Shown here piece by piece: positions 35,097 to 44,877 of a stretch of 64,000 bases of DNA. Position numbers and translations under genes: made by a program. Position 1 is the stretch's first letter. The number at the start of each line of letters is the position of its first letter. Under the pieces are notes generated by a model, which ran no database searches, was not told the DNA's origin, and saw only the letters and a program-made list of their open reading frames with translations. This DNA comes from Singulisphaera sp. GP187 (GTDB taxonomy: Bacteria; Planctomycetota; Planctomycetia; Isosphaerales; Isosphaeraceae). The DNA is taken from assembly GCF_900129635.1 (NCBI RefSeq), contig NZ_FSRB01000002.1, forward strand, positions 1,950,727 to 2,014,726, in the 5' to 3' direction.

Positions 35097-35702
35097 TCAG
35101 AGTGCGGCAAAATTCGCGTACATCGCCAGTCCGACGCGCTGGCTCTTTTCCGGGTGGAACTGGCAGGCCATCACGTTGTCGCGCCAGATCATCGCGGTGA
35201 ACGGGGTCGGGTGATCGGACTCGGCCGCAACGTCTTTGGACCGTTCGGGCACGGCGTGGTACGAGTGGACGAAGTAGACCGAGGGGGCGGGCTCCAGGCC
35301 TTTGAGCAGAGGCGCCGGGTGGAGGATCCGGAGCGTGTTCCAACCCATGTGGGGAATCTTCAGCCCGGGTGCCGAAACGAACCGGACCACGCGGCCGGGG
35401 ATGATCCCGAGCCCTTGGTGGATCCCATCCTCTTCGCTGACGTCGAAGAGCAGTTGCAGGCCCAGGCAGACGCCGAGGCAAGGTTTCCCAGCCTGTGCGG
35501 CCTCGCGGAAGGCGTCGCCGAGCCCGGTGCGCCGGAGCTCGGTAGCGGCATCGGCGAAGGCGCCGACGCCTGGAAGGATGACCTTGGAGGCGTTGCGGAC
35601 GCGGTCGGGATCGGAGCTGATCTCCGCGGTTTGGCCCACCGCCTCGAGCGCCTTCTGAACGCTCCGCAGGTTGCCCATCCCGTAATCAATGATGACGATC
35701 AT
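35097..35702 (-). CDS. hisH: Imidazole glycerol phosphate synthase, glutaminase subunit
   Basis: HisH supplies ammonia to HisF for imidazole ring formation. The 201-residue class I glutamine amidotransferase has IIDYGMGNLRSV at its start, LPGVGAFADA, the nucleophile elbow CLGVCLGLQLLF, YFVHSYHAVP, and the His-Glu pair in QFHPEKS. It leads a hisH-hisA pair; hisF is not in the window. Confidence 0.95.
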   Translation of the reverse strand: MIVIIDYGMGNLRSVQKALEAVGQTAEISSDPDRVRNASKVILPGVGAFADAATELRRTGLGDAFREAAQAGKPCLGVCLGLQLLFDVSEEDGIHQGLGIIPGRVVRFVSAPGLKIPHMGWNTLRILHPAPLLKGLEPAPSVYFVHSYHAVPERSKDVAAESDHPTPFTAMIWRDNVMACQFHPEKSQRVGLAMYANFAAL

Positions 35703-35794
35703 TTCGTTCGAAAATGCTCTTCGGGTTGTTTGTCGTCAAAAAAATGAATCGATGGTAACACCCAAAGAACCAGACCGACAACACGTCTCGAGGT

Positions 35795-36388
35795 TCAGCG
35801 CACCTGCTTCTTCGGGTTCGAGGCGGTTGTGCCGTGCGCGATCGGGAGCCAGCGGTCGGGATCGTTCAGCGAGCTTTGCGGACCGAAGGCATCACCGTGG
35901 GTCGGCCTGGGGTCGATCACGTGCTCGTCGTCATTGGGGTCGATCCGCGGAATCGTCTCGATTCGACCAGGGATTTGCGTGAACGGTGCCTTGCGTCGCT
36001 TCCGGCTCGATTGCGCGGCCGGAATCGTGTTCCTGGCGTCAGCGCCGCCGTCGAGGTCGCGACTGGTGGTGGCCGATGACTGAGCGTCGAAGTCCACCCC
36101 TCGCTGGCTCAACTGCAGTCGCGCGTCATCGAGCCTGGCCCGGAGGTCGCCGTTGTCGGTCTCCTCCATGACGAGCTTGTTTTCAATCTCACGACTGTCG
36201 GTCTTGAGCTGAGCCACTTCTTTACGGAGCTGTTGATTCTCATACTCGAGATGGCTGAGGCTCGTCTTGAGTGTCCCCATCGACGTCCGGCGCGGCAACG
36301 TGATGCCGGTGCCGGTCTGCGCGCAGCCCGTCAAGAGACCGGACACGGCCACGAGAGTGACAATTTTGGGGGCTTGGCCAAACCACAT
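35795..36388 (-). CDS. Lipoprotein with coiled-coil segment
   Basis: A 197-residue predicted lipoprotein has a type II signal peptide with the lipobox LLTGC at residues 18-22. Residues 40-95 form a heptad-like charged helix (SLSHLEYENQQLRKEVAQLK and on), followed by a disordered, polar C-terminal half. No enzymatic motif is present. It is encoded downstream of a LapA-like membrane protein and prepilin peptidase on the same strand, so an envelope role is plausible but unproven. Confidence 0.75.
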   Translation of the reverse strand: MWFGQAPKIVTLVAVSGLLTGCAQTGTGITLPRRTSMGTLKTSLSHLEYENQQLRKEVAQLKTDSREIENKLVMEETDNGDLRARLDDARLQLSQRGVDFDAQSSATTSRDLDGGADARNTIPAAQSSRKRRKAPFTQIPGRIETIPRIDPNDDEHVIDPRPTHGDAFGPQSSLNDPDRWLPIAHGTTASNPKKQVR

Positions 36389-36442
36389 GACGACACCTGG
36401 CCGATCGCGGCGCGAGGGGATGCCGATTTGAAATCGACTCGT

Positions 36443-36814
36443 TCAGGACCACTGCGACTCTGAAAAACCTTCGGTTGTCTTGGCGGCGTAATCCGCGGGT
36501 GGACGATCGTCGGGGAGTTCCGATCCTTCGTCTCCGCCTCGAAGCCGGAGCGATTTTCTGCGTTTGACCGTGTAGACCAGGGTCATCGTCAGGGCGGTCA
36601 CAATCGCTCCCACCAGGGCGCTGAGGAGGATGACGAGTCCCAACGAACTCGAAAGACTGCCCAGCCGGAACGGGAAGGCGACGGTGACGGGTTGGTTATT
36701 GGCCCAGATGAACCAGAGCATCAGTCCGAGCACCATCGCCAGCGCGATCAGGCGGCGGTACACCCAGAAGTTCCGGACGATCGAAGGCCTGCGGCGTTTG
36801 TAGAGATATGCCAT
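36443..36814 (-). CDS. LapA-domain (DUF1049-like) inner-membrane protein
   Basis: A 123-residue membrane protein has two transmembrane helices, about residues 18-36 and 52-76. The spacing and the NNQPVTVAFPFRLGSLSSSL linker between helices match LapA/DUF1049 proteins. A basic, then acidic, tail follows. In other bacteria LapA works with LapB in controlling envelope lipid synthesis, but no lapB is nearby, so only the fold is asserted. GGGAGG precedes the ATG at 36814. Confidence 0.75.
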   Translation of the reverse strand: MAYLYKRRRPSIVRNFWVYRRLIALAMVLGLMLWFIWANNQPVTVAFPFRLGSLSSSLGLVILLSALVGAIVTALTMTLVYTVKRRKSLRLRGGDEGSELPDDRPPADYAAKTTEGFSESQWS

Positions 36815-36868
36815 GTGATCGCCTCCCGCGAGACTCTCCCTCTCCTCAATTGGGGCGGACACACTCGC

Positions 36869-37810
36869 TCATCCCTCCACACCCATCGTCACCCACAAGA
36901 ATAGCACGAGGAGTGTGTGGAAGAGGTCTTTCGCCCAGCCATCCCAGAGCCAGGGCCACGACAGAACCAGTGCGACCGCTGCCATGCTCAAATAGGGCCC
37001 AAAAGGAATTTCGCGGTCGGCACTCGAGGATTTCGCGCCACTCAGCCGTTTCACGATGTATTTGGCGAGTTTTCCAAGGGCATGCGCCAGACCAAAGAAG
37101 GGAGCGATGAAGAAGGTGAGGACCGCCGCCTGCCAGCCCAGGAACGCGCCGATCATCGCCATCAGGGTCACGTCACCGAAGCCCATCGCCTCGCGACCGA
37201 CCGCCAGTGAGCCGAGGAGCCGAACCGTCCCGGTCAAGCCTCCCCCGATCAGGAGCCCGGCCACCCCGGTCCAAAAGCCGCCCCACGCTGTTAAAGCCGT
37301 TGAAGGCTCGGGGCGAATCCAAGGGTAGACCGTCCCCAAAGCCACCCCCGCGATCATTCCGGTCAAGGTGATCGCGTCGGGAATGATGTAGAGGTCGTAG
37401 TCGATGAACGTGCTGGCCACGAGGAGCGCGATCAGGATGGCGTGGAACAACCAGGTGGTGAACAGCCAGGTGGGCAATTCCCCCTGCCAGACCCGGCGCC
37501 CGTGGATCACGTCCACGATGAAGATCGCGACGAACAGGAGGCCGACCAGCGCTTCGATCAACGGGTAGCGGACCGAGATCGGATTGCGGCACGACCGGCA
37601 CTTCCCGCCCAGGGCGAGCCACCCGAAGATCGGCACGTTGTCGCGGGCGGCGATCGCGCTCCAGCACCGGGGACAGTGGGACGCCGGCCAGATCACACTC
37701 TTCTGCCAGGGAATCCGGTAGATACAGACGTTCAGGAAGCTGCCGACGACGGCCCCGAGCGCGAACAGCCAGGTTCCCATCAACAGGAGTAGCGGCAACG
37801 TCGTGGGCAA
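36869..37810 (-). CDS. pilD: Type IV prepilin peptidase / N-methyltransferase
   Basis: This polytopic aspartic protease cleaves, and may N-methylate, type IV pilin and type II secretion pseudopilin precursors. The 313-residue protein has eight or so hydrophobic segments. GSFLNVCIYRIP is followed by the zinc-type Cys pairs (HCPRCWSAI and KCRSCRNPIS) that mark the methyltransferase-containing form. The two catalytic aspartates lie in STFIDYDLYIIPD and GFGDVTLMAMIG. Upstream is a tract of nine A on the plus strand (about 37828-37836). No pilin gene is nearby in the window. Confidence 0.93.
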   Translation of the reverse strand: MPTTLPLLLLMGTWLFALGAVVGSFLNVCIYRIPWQKSVIWPASHCPRCWSAIAARDNVPIFGWLALGGKCRSCRNPISVRYPLIEALVGLLFVAIFIVDVIHGRRVWQGELPTWLFTTWLFHAILIALLVASTFIDYDLYIIPDAITLTGMIAGVALGTVYPWIRPEPSTALTAWGGFWTGVAGLLIGGGLTGTVRLLGSLAVGREAMGFGDVTLMAMIGAFLGWQAAVLTFFIAPFFGLAHALGKLAKYIVKRLSGAKSSSADREIPFGPYLSMAAVALVLSWPWLWDGWAKDLFHTLLVLFLWVTMGVEG

Positions 37811-37846
37811 GTCAGCAGCCTTTGCACAAAAAAAAAGGAGGATCCA

Positions 37847-38404
37847 CTATGACGATTGTCCGCCCCGGTCGTCCCATTCGTCAAGGATTGCGTCGACCAC
37901 CTGTCGCGTGGTCCGGCCGCCGGTCTCGATCACGAGGTCGGCGACTTCGCGGTACAACGGGGCGCGGGCTTGGAGGACGTCCGCCAGTTCCGCGATCGTG
38001 CCGGCCGACGTGAGCGCGGGGCGATGAGCCAGGCCCCGCGGATTCGCCAGCAGCCGATCAGTGAGCAAGGCGGGGTCGGCCGTGAGCCAGACCACGAAGC
38101 CAAACTCACGGAGTCGTTTCCGGTTCGACTCGCGAAGGACCACGCCTCCGCCGGTCGCCAGGATCAGTTCGGGTCTCGTGGTCAGCTCACCGAGCATCCG
38201 TTCTTCCCAGTCGCGAAAGCAGGGCTCGCCGAGCTCGGCGAAGATCGACGGAATCGATCGGCCGGACGCGGCTTCCAATTCGACATCGGCATCCGCGAAC
38301 GGGCGGCCCAGTCGATCGGCCAAAATCCGCCCAACTGACGACTTTCCGGTCCCTCGGAGCCCGACCAGCGCCAGACCTTGACGATGTGAACGATTTTCCT
38401 TCAT
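37847..38404 (-). CDS. aroK: Shikimate kinase
   Basis: AroK phosphorylates shikimate. The 185-residue protein has the P-loop GLRGTGKSSVG near residue 15, the shikimate-binding DADVELEAASG with an R-D pair, the ATGGGVVLRESNRKRL motif, and the lid arginine region ANPRGLAHRPAL. It overlaps aroDE by four bases (ATGA), indicating translational coupling, so three consecutive shikimate-pathway activities are made from two adjacent genes. Confidence 0.94.
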   Translation of the reverse strand: MKENRSHRQGLALVGLRGTGKSSVGRILADRLGRPFADADVELEAASGRSIPSIFAELGEPCFRDWEERMLGELTTRPELILATGGGVVLRESNRKRLREFGFVVWLTADPALLTDRLLANPRGLAHRPALTSAGTIAELADVLQARAPLYREVADLVIETGGRTTRQVVDAILDEWDDRGGQSS

Positions 38405-39894
38405 AAACGGACCGGTCCAAGTTTACGCTTTAGCGCGGCTCGCATGACGTCCTTCGGCGCGTCCATGCCGGTATAGAGCTTGAACTGCTCGGCCGCCTGG
38501 CCCACGAACATATCCACCCCGTTGATCGGGATGCACTCACGTTCTCGGGCGAGCTTGAGGAACATCGTGTTTTCGGGGTGGTAGATCGTGTCGAACGCGA
38601 TCATGCCGGGTGTGCTGAACGTCGCAGGGGGAACCGGCGTGTCATCGACGTCAGGGTGCATGCCGACCGGAGTGCAGTTCACCACGATTTCCGCCAGCGT
38701 GCTGGCCCGCTGAGCCCAGGTCACCGTGCGGCAACCGACTTCCTCGGCCAATTTCGTGGCGCGGGCGTCGTGGCGATTCGTGATGGTGACGCTCGCACCG
38801 CGCCGCGCACACCCGAAGCCGATCGAGCGGGCCGCTCCTCCCGCCCCGAGAATCAGGACTTGCTTGTCCATCAACGGGCTGGTGCCATCCTCTTTCAGCC
38901 CTCCCATCCCGGCTTCGAGCGTGTCCATCGCCGCTCGGTAGTCGGTATTGTGGCCGATCTTTTTGCCCTTTTGAAACACCAAGGTATTGCACGAACCGGT
39001 GCGCTCGACCGCCCCGTCCTTCTGGTCGAGGAGCTTGACGAGCTCTTCCTTGTGCGGAATCGTGACGCTGTACCCTTGGATGTTTAACACTTCGAGTTCT
39101 TTGAGCGACGCCTCGAGTGTGCCCGCCGGAATCAGCAACGGCACCAGGACCTTGTTCAGGCCGAGGTGTCGGAACGCGGCGTTGTGGATCGCCGGGCTCA
39201 GGCTTTGCTCGATCGGGTCGCCGATGACGGCGTAGACTTCGGTCTCCGCGTCGATCATGTCATAAGCGTAGTCGTTCTTGAGCACCTGATAGGTGGGCAT
39301 TCCCGGCGCGAAGGTCCGCTCGGGATTGATGCCCGCGTAGGTGAACGGCGCCTTGTACTTGGCCCCCAAGACCCGGGTGAAGAACCCGATCTCCCCCATC
39401 GCGATCGTGACCGTCGGCACGTGCGCCCGGGTTCCGAGGTTGAGGACGCGGAGTGCATCGCTCAAGCTCTCGGCCTTGGTGGCAATCTTGACCACGTCAG
39501 CGTCCATCTCATCGCACTGTTCGGCGATCTCGACGAGTTCCGCCGGGGTTTTCTTCAAGTTGTGATAGGAGACGATCCGCTTCGTTTTGCCGAACCGGCG
39601 GATCTTGGGCGCGATATCCATCTCGAGGTCAACGTAATCGACCCCGAGCGCGATCGCCTCGCGAAGCAGTTGCTGGCGCCGATCTTCGCTTCCCCGCCAG
39701 ATTCCGCCATCGACGCCGCGACGAATCGTGAAGACGAGCGGGGTCGGCCGATTGGCCAGGATGCGCTTGAGGTCCGGCTCGCGTCGCAAGCAATCCAGGC
39801 GCAGCTCGACCAGCTCGACGCCGGCGGCCGCGGCCTCTTTCCATTCCTCGGCGAGCGAAGCGTGACGGCCTCGCCCAAGTGTGACGCAGATCAT
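38401..39894 (-). CDS. aroDE: Fused type I 3-dehydroquinate dehydratase / shikimate dehydrogenase
   Basis: A 497-residue bifunctional enzyme performs the third and fourth steps of the shikimate pathway. Residues 1-215 are a type I dehydroquinate dehydratase with the catalytic His in VSYHN and the Schiff-base Lys in DVVKIATKAE. Residues 218-497 are an AroE shikimate dehydrogenase with IGDPIEQSLSPAIHNAAF, the catalytic SVTIPHKEELV lysine, GHNTDYRAAM, and the NADP loop LILGAGGAARSIG. The order matches the plant DHQ-SDH enzyme and some planctomycete and chlamydial proteins. It is coupled to aroK. Confidence 0.95.
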   Translation of the reverse strand: MICVTLGRGRHASLAEEWKEAAAAGVELVELRLDCLRREPDLKRILANRPTPLVFTIRRGVDGGIWRGSEDRRQQLLREAIALGVDYVDLEMDIAPKIRRFGKTKRIVSYHNLKKTPAELVEIAEQCDEMDADVVKIATKAESLSDALRVLNLGTRAHVPTVTIAMGEIGFFTRVLGAKYKAPFTYAGINPERTFAPGMPTYQVLKNDYAYDMIDAETEVYAVIGDPIEQSLSPAIHNAAFRHLGLNKVLVPLLIPAGTLEASLKELEVLNIQGYSVTIPHKEELVKLLDQKDGAVERTGSCNTLVFQKGKKIGHNTDYRAAMDTLEAGMGGLKEDGTSPLMDKQVLILGAGGAARSIGFGCARRGASVTITNRHDARATKLAEEVGCRTVTWAQRASTLAEIVVNCTPVGMHPDVDDTPVPPATFSTPGMIAFDTIYHPENTMFLKLARERECIPINGVDMFVGQAAEQFKLYTGMDAPKDVMRAALKRKLGPVRL

Positions 39895-40061
39895 CGTCGG
39901 ACTCCCAGACCCAACCCGACTTACGGCGGTTAAGTATTTGTGTAGACGACCCGAATTGTACGGCGCGGCCCGGCTTTGACGAAAGAGGGCGGATCGAAAC
40001 TGGCTCAGGCTTCATCCCACGCTCGGGACCTGAATCTTTTGCGGGATCGCGGCTCGACCGA

Positions 40062-42028
40062 TCAGACCCGTCCGAACTGACGCTCCAACTCCGACTTGGT
40101 GAAGATCAAGGCCGTCGGACGGCCATGCGGGCAGTGGTGCGAGTCGGAAACCAGGTGACGCCGTTCGAGCAACGCCTGAACCTCGTCGGGCGTCAGCCGC
40201 TGACCGGCTTTCACGGCGGCTTTGCATGCGATCATGTTCAAGAGATCGGCCAGGATCGCGTCGGCGGTCGGTGGCAGTGGTTTGGTCGCGAAGTGCTCGG
40301 CGAGATCGCGGAGGAGCCGCTCGGGAGAGACCCCCGAAAGCATGGCGGGAGCGCCATGGATGAGCACGGTGTCTCCGCCGAACGGTTCGATCTCGAGGCC
40401 CAGATTCTTGAGCAAGTCGCGCTGTTCGAGGATCAGCGACGCCTCGGCGCCCGGGAGGTCGACCGGCTCGGGGACGAGGAGCCGCTGCGATTCGACCCCC
40501 CCCGCTCCACCCGTCGCTTCAGCTCCTCATAGAGGATCCGTTCGTGCAAGGCGTGCTGGTCGATGACCATCATCCCGTCATCCGTCTCGGCGACGAGGTA
40601 GCTGTCATGAACCTGGAACGCTTTGAGGGGAACGCCGGGAAGGAGGCTGAGCTCGCCGCCACCGACACTGGGTTCCAACTCTCGCTCTCCCTCGGGGCCG
40701 GCCGGTGGGGGGATCGCGCCCGTCGAAGCATGCTCCGATGCCGATAAGTCGTTAAACTCGTCGAACGGAGTCTCGGAGGCTTGTGGCGGAGTCGACGGCA
40801 GCGCCGGGGCCCACGACGGGAGCGAGACCGGTCCCCCGGCGTAGCCCGGTGATGGGAATGCCTTGAACTGGCCGGGATTGCTCGGTGTGCTGGGAGCGAA
40901 CCAGTTGGCCACCTCCTGGCGGGCCTGGGATGGCTCGGCAAGCTGGAACCGCGAGGTGGGCTCACTCCGTGGCGGTGTTTCCGAGGCCGAGTAAGTCGCC
41001 GAGGCGGCTTCGGCATTCGCCTGAAGTCTCGAGTGCAGGTCGCTGGCGAGAAAGGTCTGGCGGACGGTCGCGAGGAGCTGGCTGTAGATTCGCTGACCGT
41101 CCCGGAACCGGACTTCCACCTTGGTGGGGTGGACGTTGACATCCACCTGGTCCGGGGGAAGGTCGAGGTGCAAGAAGGCGACCGGACTGCGACCGACCAT
41201 CAGTAACCCCCGGTATGCCTCGGCCAAAGCGTGCGCCAGGGATCGGTCGCGAACATAGCGCCCGCCCACGAACAGGAACTGTCCCTTGGCCGTCGACCGG
41301 CTCTGTGAGGGGTGGGCCACGTAGCCCCACAGATGAATGTCGTCGACCTGGCTCTCGATCCAGAGGAGCGAGTCGGCCAACTCCCGCCCGAAGAAGACGG
41401 CGATCCGTTCATTGATGCCGGTGACCGCGGGCAGGTCGTGAACGAGCTTTCCCGCCGACCGGAACGTGAGGTGGATGGTCGGGTGCGCCAGGGCGACCCG
41501 CGAAAACATCTCCGCGACGTGTCCCGCCTCGGTCGAGTCGGACTTGAGGAACGTCCGCCGCACGGGCGTGTTGGCGAACAGGTTGCGGACCTCGAAGACC
41601 GTGCCCGGAGGGCAGCCACACGACCGGATTGGACTGGCGATCCCGGCGTCGATGGAGATCTCCGACCCCTCCGGCGAGTCGGCCTGACGAGTCTGGCACC
41701 GCACCTTGGAGACCTCGGCGATCGCCGCCAGCGCCTCGCCGCGAAAGCCGAGGGTGGCGATCCGGAACAAGTCCTCCGCCTCGGCGAGCTTGCTCGTCGC
41801 GTGCGGCATGAAGGCGAGTGGCAGGTCGTCCACTCCGATCCCGCGGCCGTTGTCCGCGATCCGGATCAGATCCTTCCCCCCCCGCTCCACCGCCACGTCG
41901 ATCCGCGACGCACCGGCGTCGATCGCGTTCTCGAGCAGTTCCTTGACCACGCTCGCCGGTCGTTCCACCACTTCGCCGGCCGCGATCTGATTAATGACCG
42001 CCGCTGACAATTGCCGGATGATCCCCAT
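40062..42028 (-). pseudogene. mutL: DNA mismatch repair protein MutL, interrupted by a frameshift at a G8 tract
   Basis: The N-terminal part (40433-42028) is a normal GHKL ATPase of MutL type, starting MGIIRQLSAAVINQIAAGEV, with QVDVNVHPTKVEVRF and the endonuclease motif DQHALHERILYE. On the coding strand, eight G (plus-strand C at 40496-40503) shift the reading frame. The original frame then runs into Ser/Arg-rich nonsense and stops at 40433. Adding one G restores VESQRLLVPEPVDLPG and continues into the rest of the C-terminal domain, including the CPHGRPT motif, ending at 40062 for about 655 residues. It may be phase-variable, a true mutation, a site of slippage, or an assembly error. Confidence 0.88.
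40496..40503. repeat. Mononucleotide tract of eight C (G on the mutL strand)
   Basis: The tract lies exactly where the mutL frame breaks. Nine residues here, or six, would restore the full-length protein. Confidence 0.9.
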
Positions 42029-42134
42029 GACGTCACTCCCCCGAAAGACTCTTTACGAGATTATAACCTCTGGTCTTTCGTCCCGAAACTTCGAGTGCCG
42101 TAGGCGGGCCCACCCGGATTGAAACGGCAAGGCG

Positions 42135-42161
42135 AGCGGGGAGCGTCAGCTCCCTGACTTC
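42135..42161. repeat. Short GGGAGCG palindromic repeat, copy C
   Basis: AGCGGGGAGCGTCAGCTCCC followed by TGACTTC matches the copies at 20106 and 31331, with the same GGCAAGGCG-like left flank. Confidence 0.45.
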
Positions 42162-42215
42162 CTGGGAGCGAGAAGGCCAAGCCGGACCGCTTCGCCGAAC
42201 CCGTCATTCCCGGAT

Positions 42216-42438
42216 GTAGGGTAGGCACGGTCCACCATTTAAAAATTCAATGACAAATCACACAAATTAAGAATTTAACCACGAATGACACGAATAAATG
42301 CAAGCAATAAAAAATAATTAAGAAATTAGTTGAAATTAATGATTTGTGTCATTCGTGGTTGAAAAATTGCGATAATTTGGTTTTGCTTAACCCCCGTTTT
42401 GGCAAGGAGAACGGGAAGGTGGACCGTGCCCACCCTAC
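42216..42438. mobile_element. Nested inverted-repeat element, MITE-like (copy 3, complete)
   Basis: The ends are 21-base terminal inverted repeats (42216-42236 and 42418-42438) with one mismatch, built on the GGCACGG core of copies 1 and 2. Inside lies the CCACGAATGACACGAAT inverted repeat at 42271-42367. No open frame is present, so any movement would need a transposase elsewhere. The outer and inner parts also occur separately in the window (10854, 23215 and 15086). Confidence 0.55.
42271..42367. repeat. AT-rich inverted repeat (CCACGAAT family), copy 2
   Basis: GAATTTAACCACGAATGACA at the left is inverted at the right as tgtcattcgtggttgaaaaatt. It is closely related to 15086-15202 and is embedded in the element at 42216-42438. 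Confidence 0.65.
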
Positions 42439-42553
42439 GGAAACCATTCGATTTTGATCGTGAATCAACCGTGAATTGATTACGACTTTATCACAGGTTC
42501 GGCGAGGTCTTCGACCAAGCGAGTGCGCTGTGGCTATCGTGGTTCGGGGGACC

Positions 42554-43924
<1,371 letters not shown>

Positions 43925-43930
43925 CAGACC

Positions 43931-44731
43931 TCAGCTCTGCTCGGGATCCGGATCGAGGTTGGGCAAACGAACCGTGAATTGAGACCCTTTGCCGGGCACG
44001 CTCTGGACGTGCAGACTACCGCCGTGCGCCTCGACAATCTTCCGGGTCGTGGCGAGGCCCAGGCCGCTTCCATTGGCCCGCGTCGAGAAGAACGCCTCGA
44101 AGACGCGCGAGCGAACTTCGTCGCTCATGCCGATCCCCGTGTCCGTAACATCGAGGATGTTCCAGCGCCCCTCGCGTCTCGTCCTCATCATGAGCTCGCC
44201 GCCGTCAGGCATCGCTTGCTCCGCGTTGAGGATCAGGTTCAAAAGGGCTTGCTTGAACAGTTCGGTATCGAGCGGGACCAACGGGAGGTTGAGCGTGTAC
44301 TGGGTTCGGAACACGATCCCCTTCGTCGCGGCCTGAGGCTCGCGGAAGTCGCGCATATCATCGACGACCACGTTGAGGTCGGTGGGCTTGGTCTCCAGTT
44401 CCTGAACGCGGGCGAAGCGCAGGAAGTTTTCGAGAATGTCTTGGAGTCGCTGGCTCTCGCGGCGGAGTCGCTCGATTTTCTGGAGCACGCGGCGATCGCG
44501 CGGTGTTTCCGGATTCTCGAAATCCTCGGCAAGCAGGTCGAGATTCAAGGAGAGCGTGGAGAGCGGGTTCCGGATCTCGTGCGCCAGGCCACCGGCGAGC
44601 TCGGCGATTTCGGCATACTGCGCGCGGAGCCGGCGATTGATCTCGTGCTCGTCGATCTCACTGGCGATCGTGGATGCGAACGAGTCTTGGGGATCGTCGT
44701 CCGTCGGATTATTGAGCGAGTGGTTGTCCAT
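43931..44731 (-). CDS. Soluble sensor histidine kinase
   Basis: A 266-residue kinase has no transmembrane or PAS domain. A charged N-terminal segment of about 40 residues leads into the HisKA helix with GGLAHEIRNPLSTL (phosphorylated His51). The HATPase_c domain has NLILNAEQAMPDGG (N box), DVTDTGIGM (G1) and GSGLGLATTRKIV (G2). It directly precedes the NtrC-type regulator, so a cytoplasmic signal and a two-gene operon are expected. The signal may be carried by a partner protein. Confidence 0.93.
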   Translation of the reverse strand: MDNHSLNNPTDDDPQDSFASTIASEIDEHEINRRLRAQYAEIAELAGGLAHEIRNPLSTLSLNLDLLAEDFENPETPRDRRVLQKIERLRRESQRLQDILENFLRFARVQELETKPTDLNVVVDDMRDFREPQAATKGIVFRTQYTLNLPLVPLDTELFKQALLNLILNAEQAMPDGGELMMRTRREGRWNILDVTDTGIGMSDEVRSRVFEAFFSTRANGSGLGLATTRKIVEAHGGSLHVQSVPGKGSQFTVRLPNLDPDPEQS

Positions 44732-44810
44732 GGGCGATGCCCGGTCCCAGGGGAAACGCGCGATGGCCTCGGAGCCACGACGAGTGGAGATCGGCGTGTC
44801 TTTGGCAGAA

Positions 44811-44844
44811 AGGACCGGCCCCCAATCAAGAGGGAGCCGGTCCT
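44811..44844 (-). terminator. Terminator after pnp
   Basis: AGGACCGGCCCCC and the inverted copy ending TCCT form a 13-bp stem with one mismatch; on the minus strand it is followed by TTTCT. It lies 33 bases past the pnp stop codon. Confidence 0.6.
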
Positions 44845-44877
44845 GAGGTTGCCGTCAAAAGAGAAAGAGCGTGAGGC

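Larger units (their letters stand above)
42029..42553. other. 525-base intergenic region built of repeats
   Basis: No gene is supported. The region contains the short GGGAGCG repeat (42135-42161) and a nested inverted-repeat element (42216-42438), and is strongly AT-rich in the centre, unlike the flanking genes. Confidence 0.65.
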
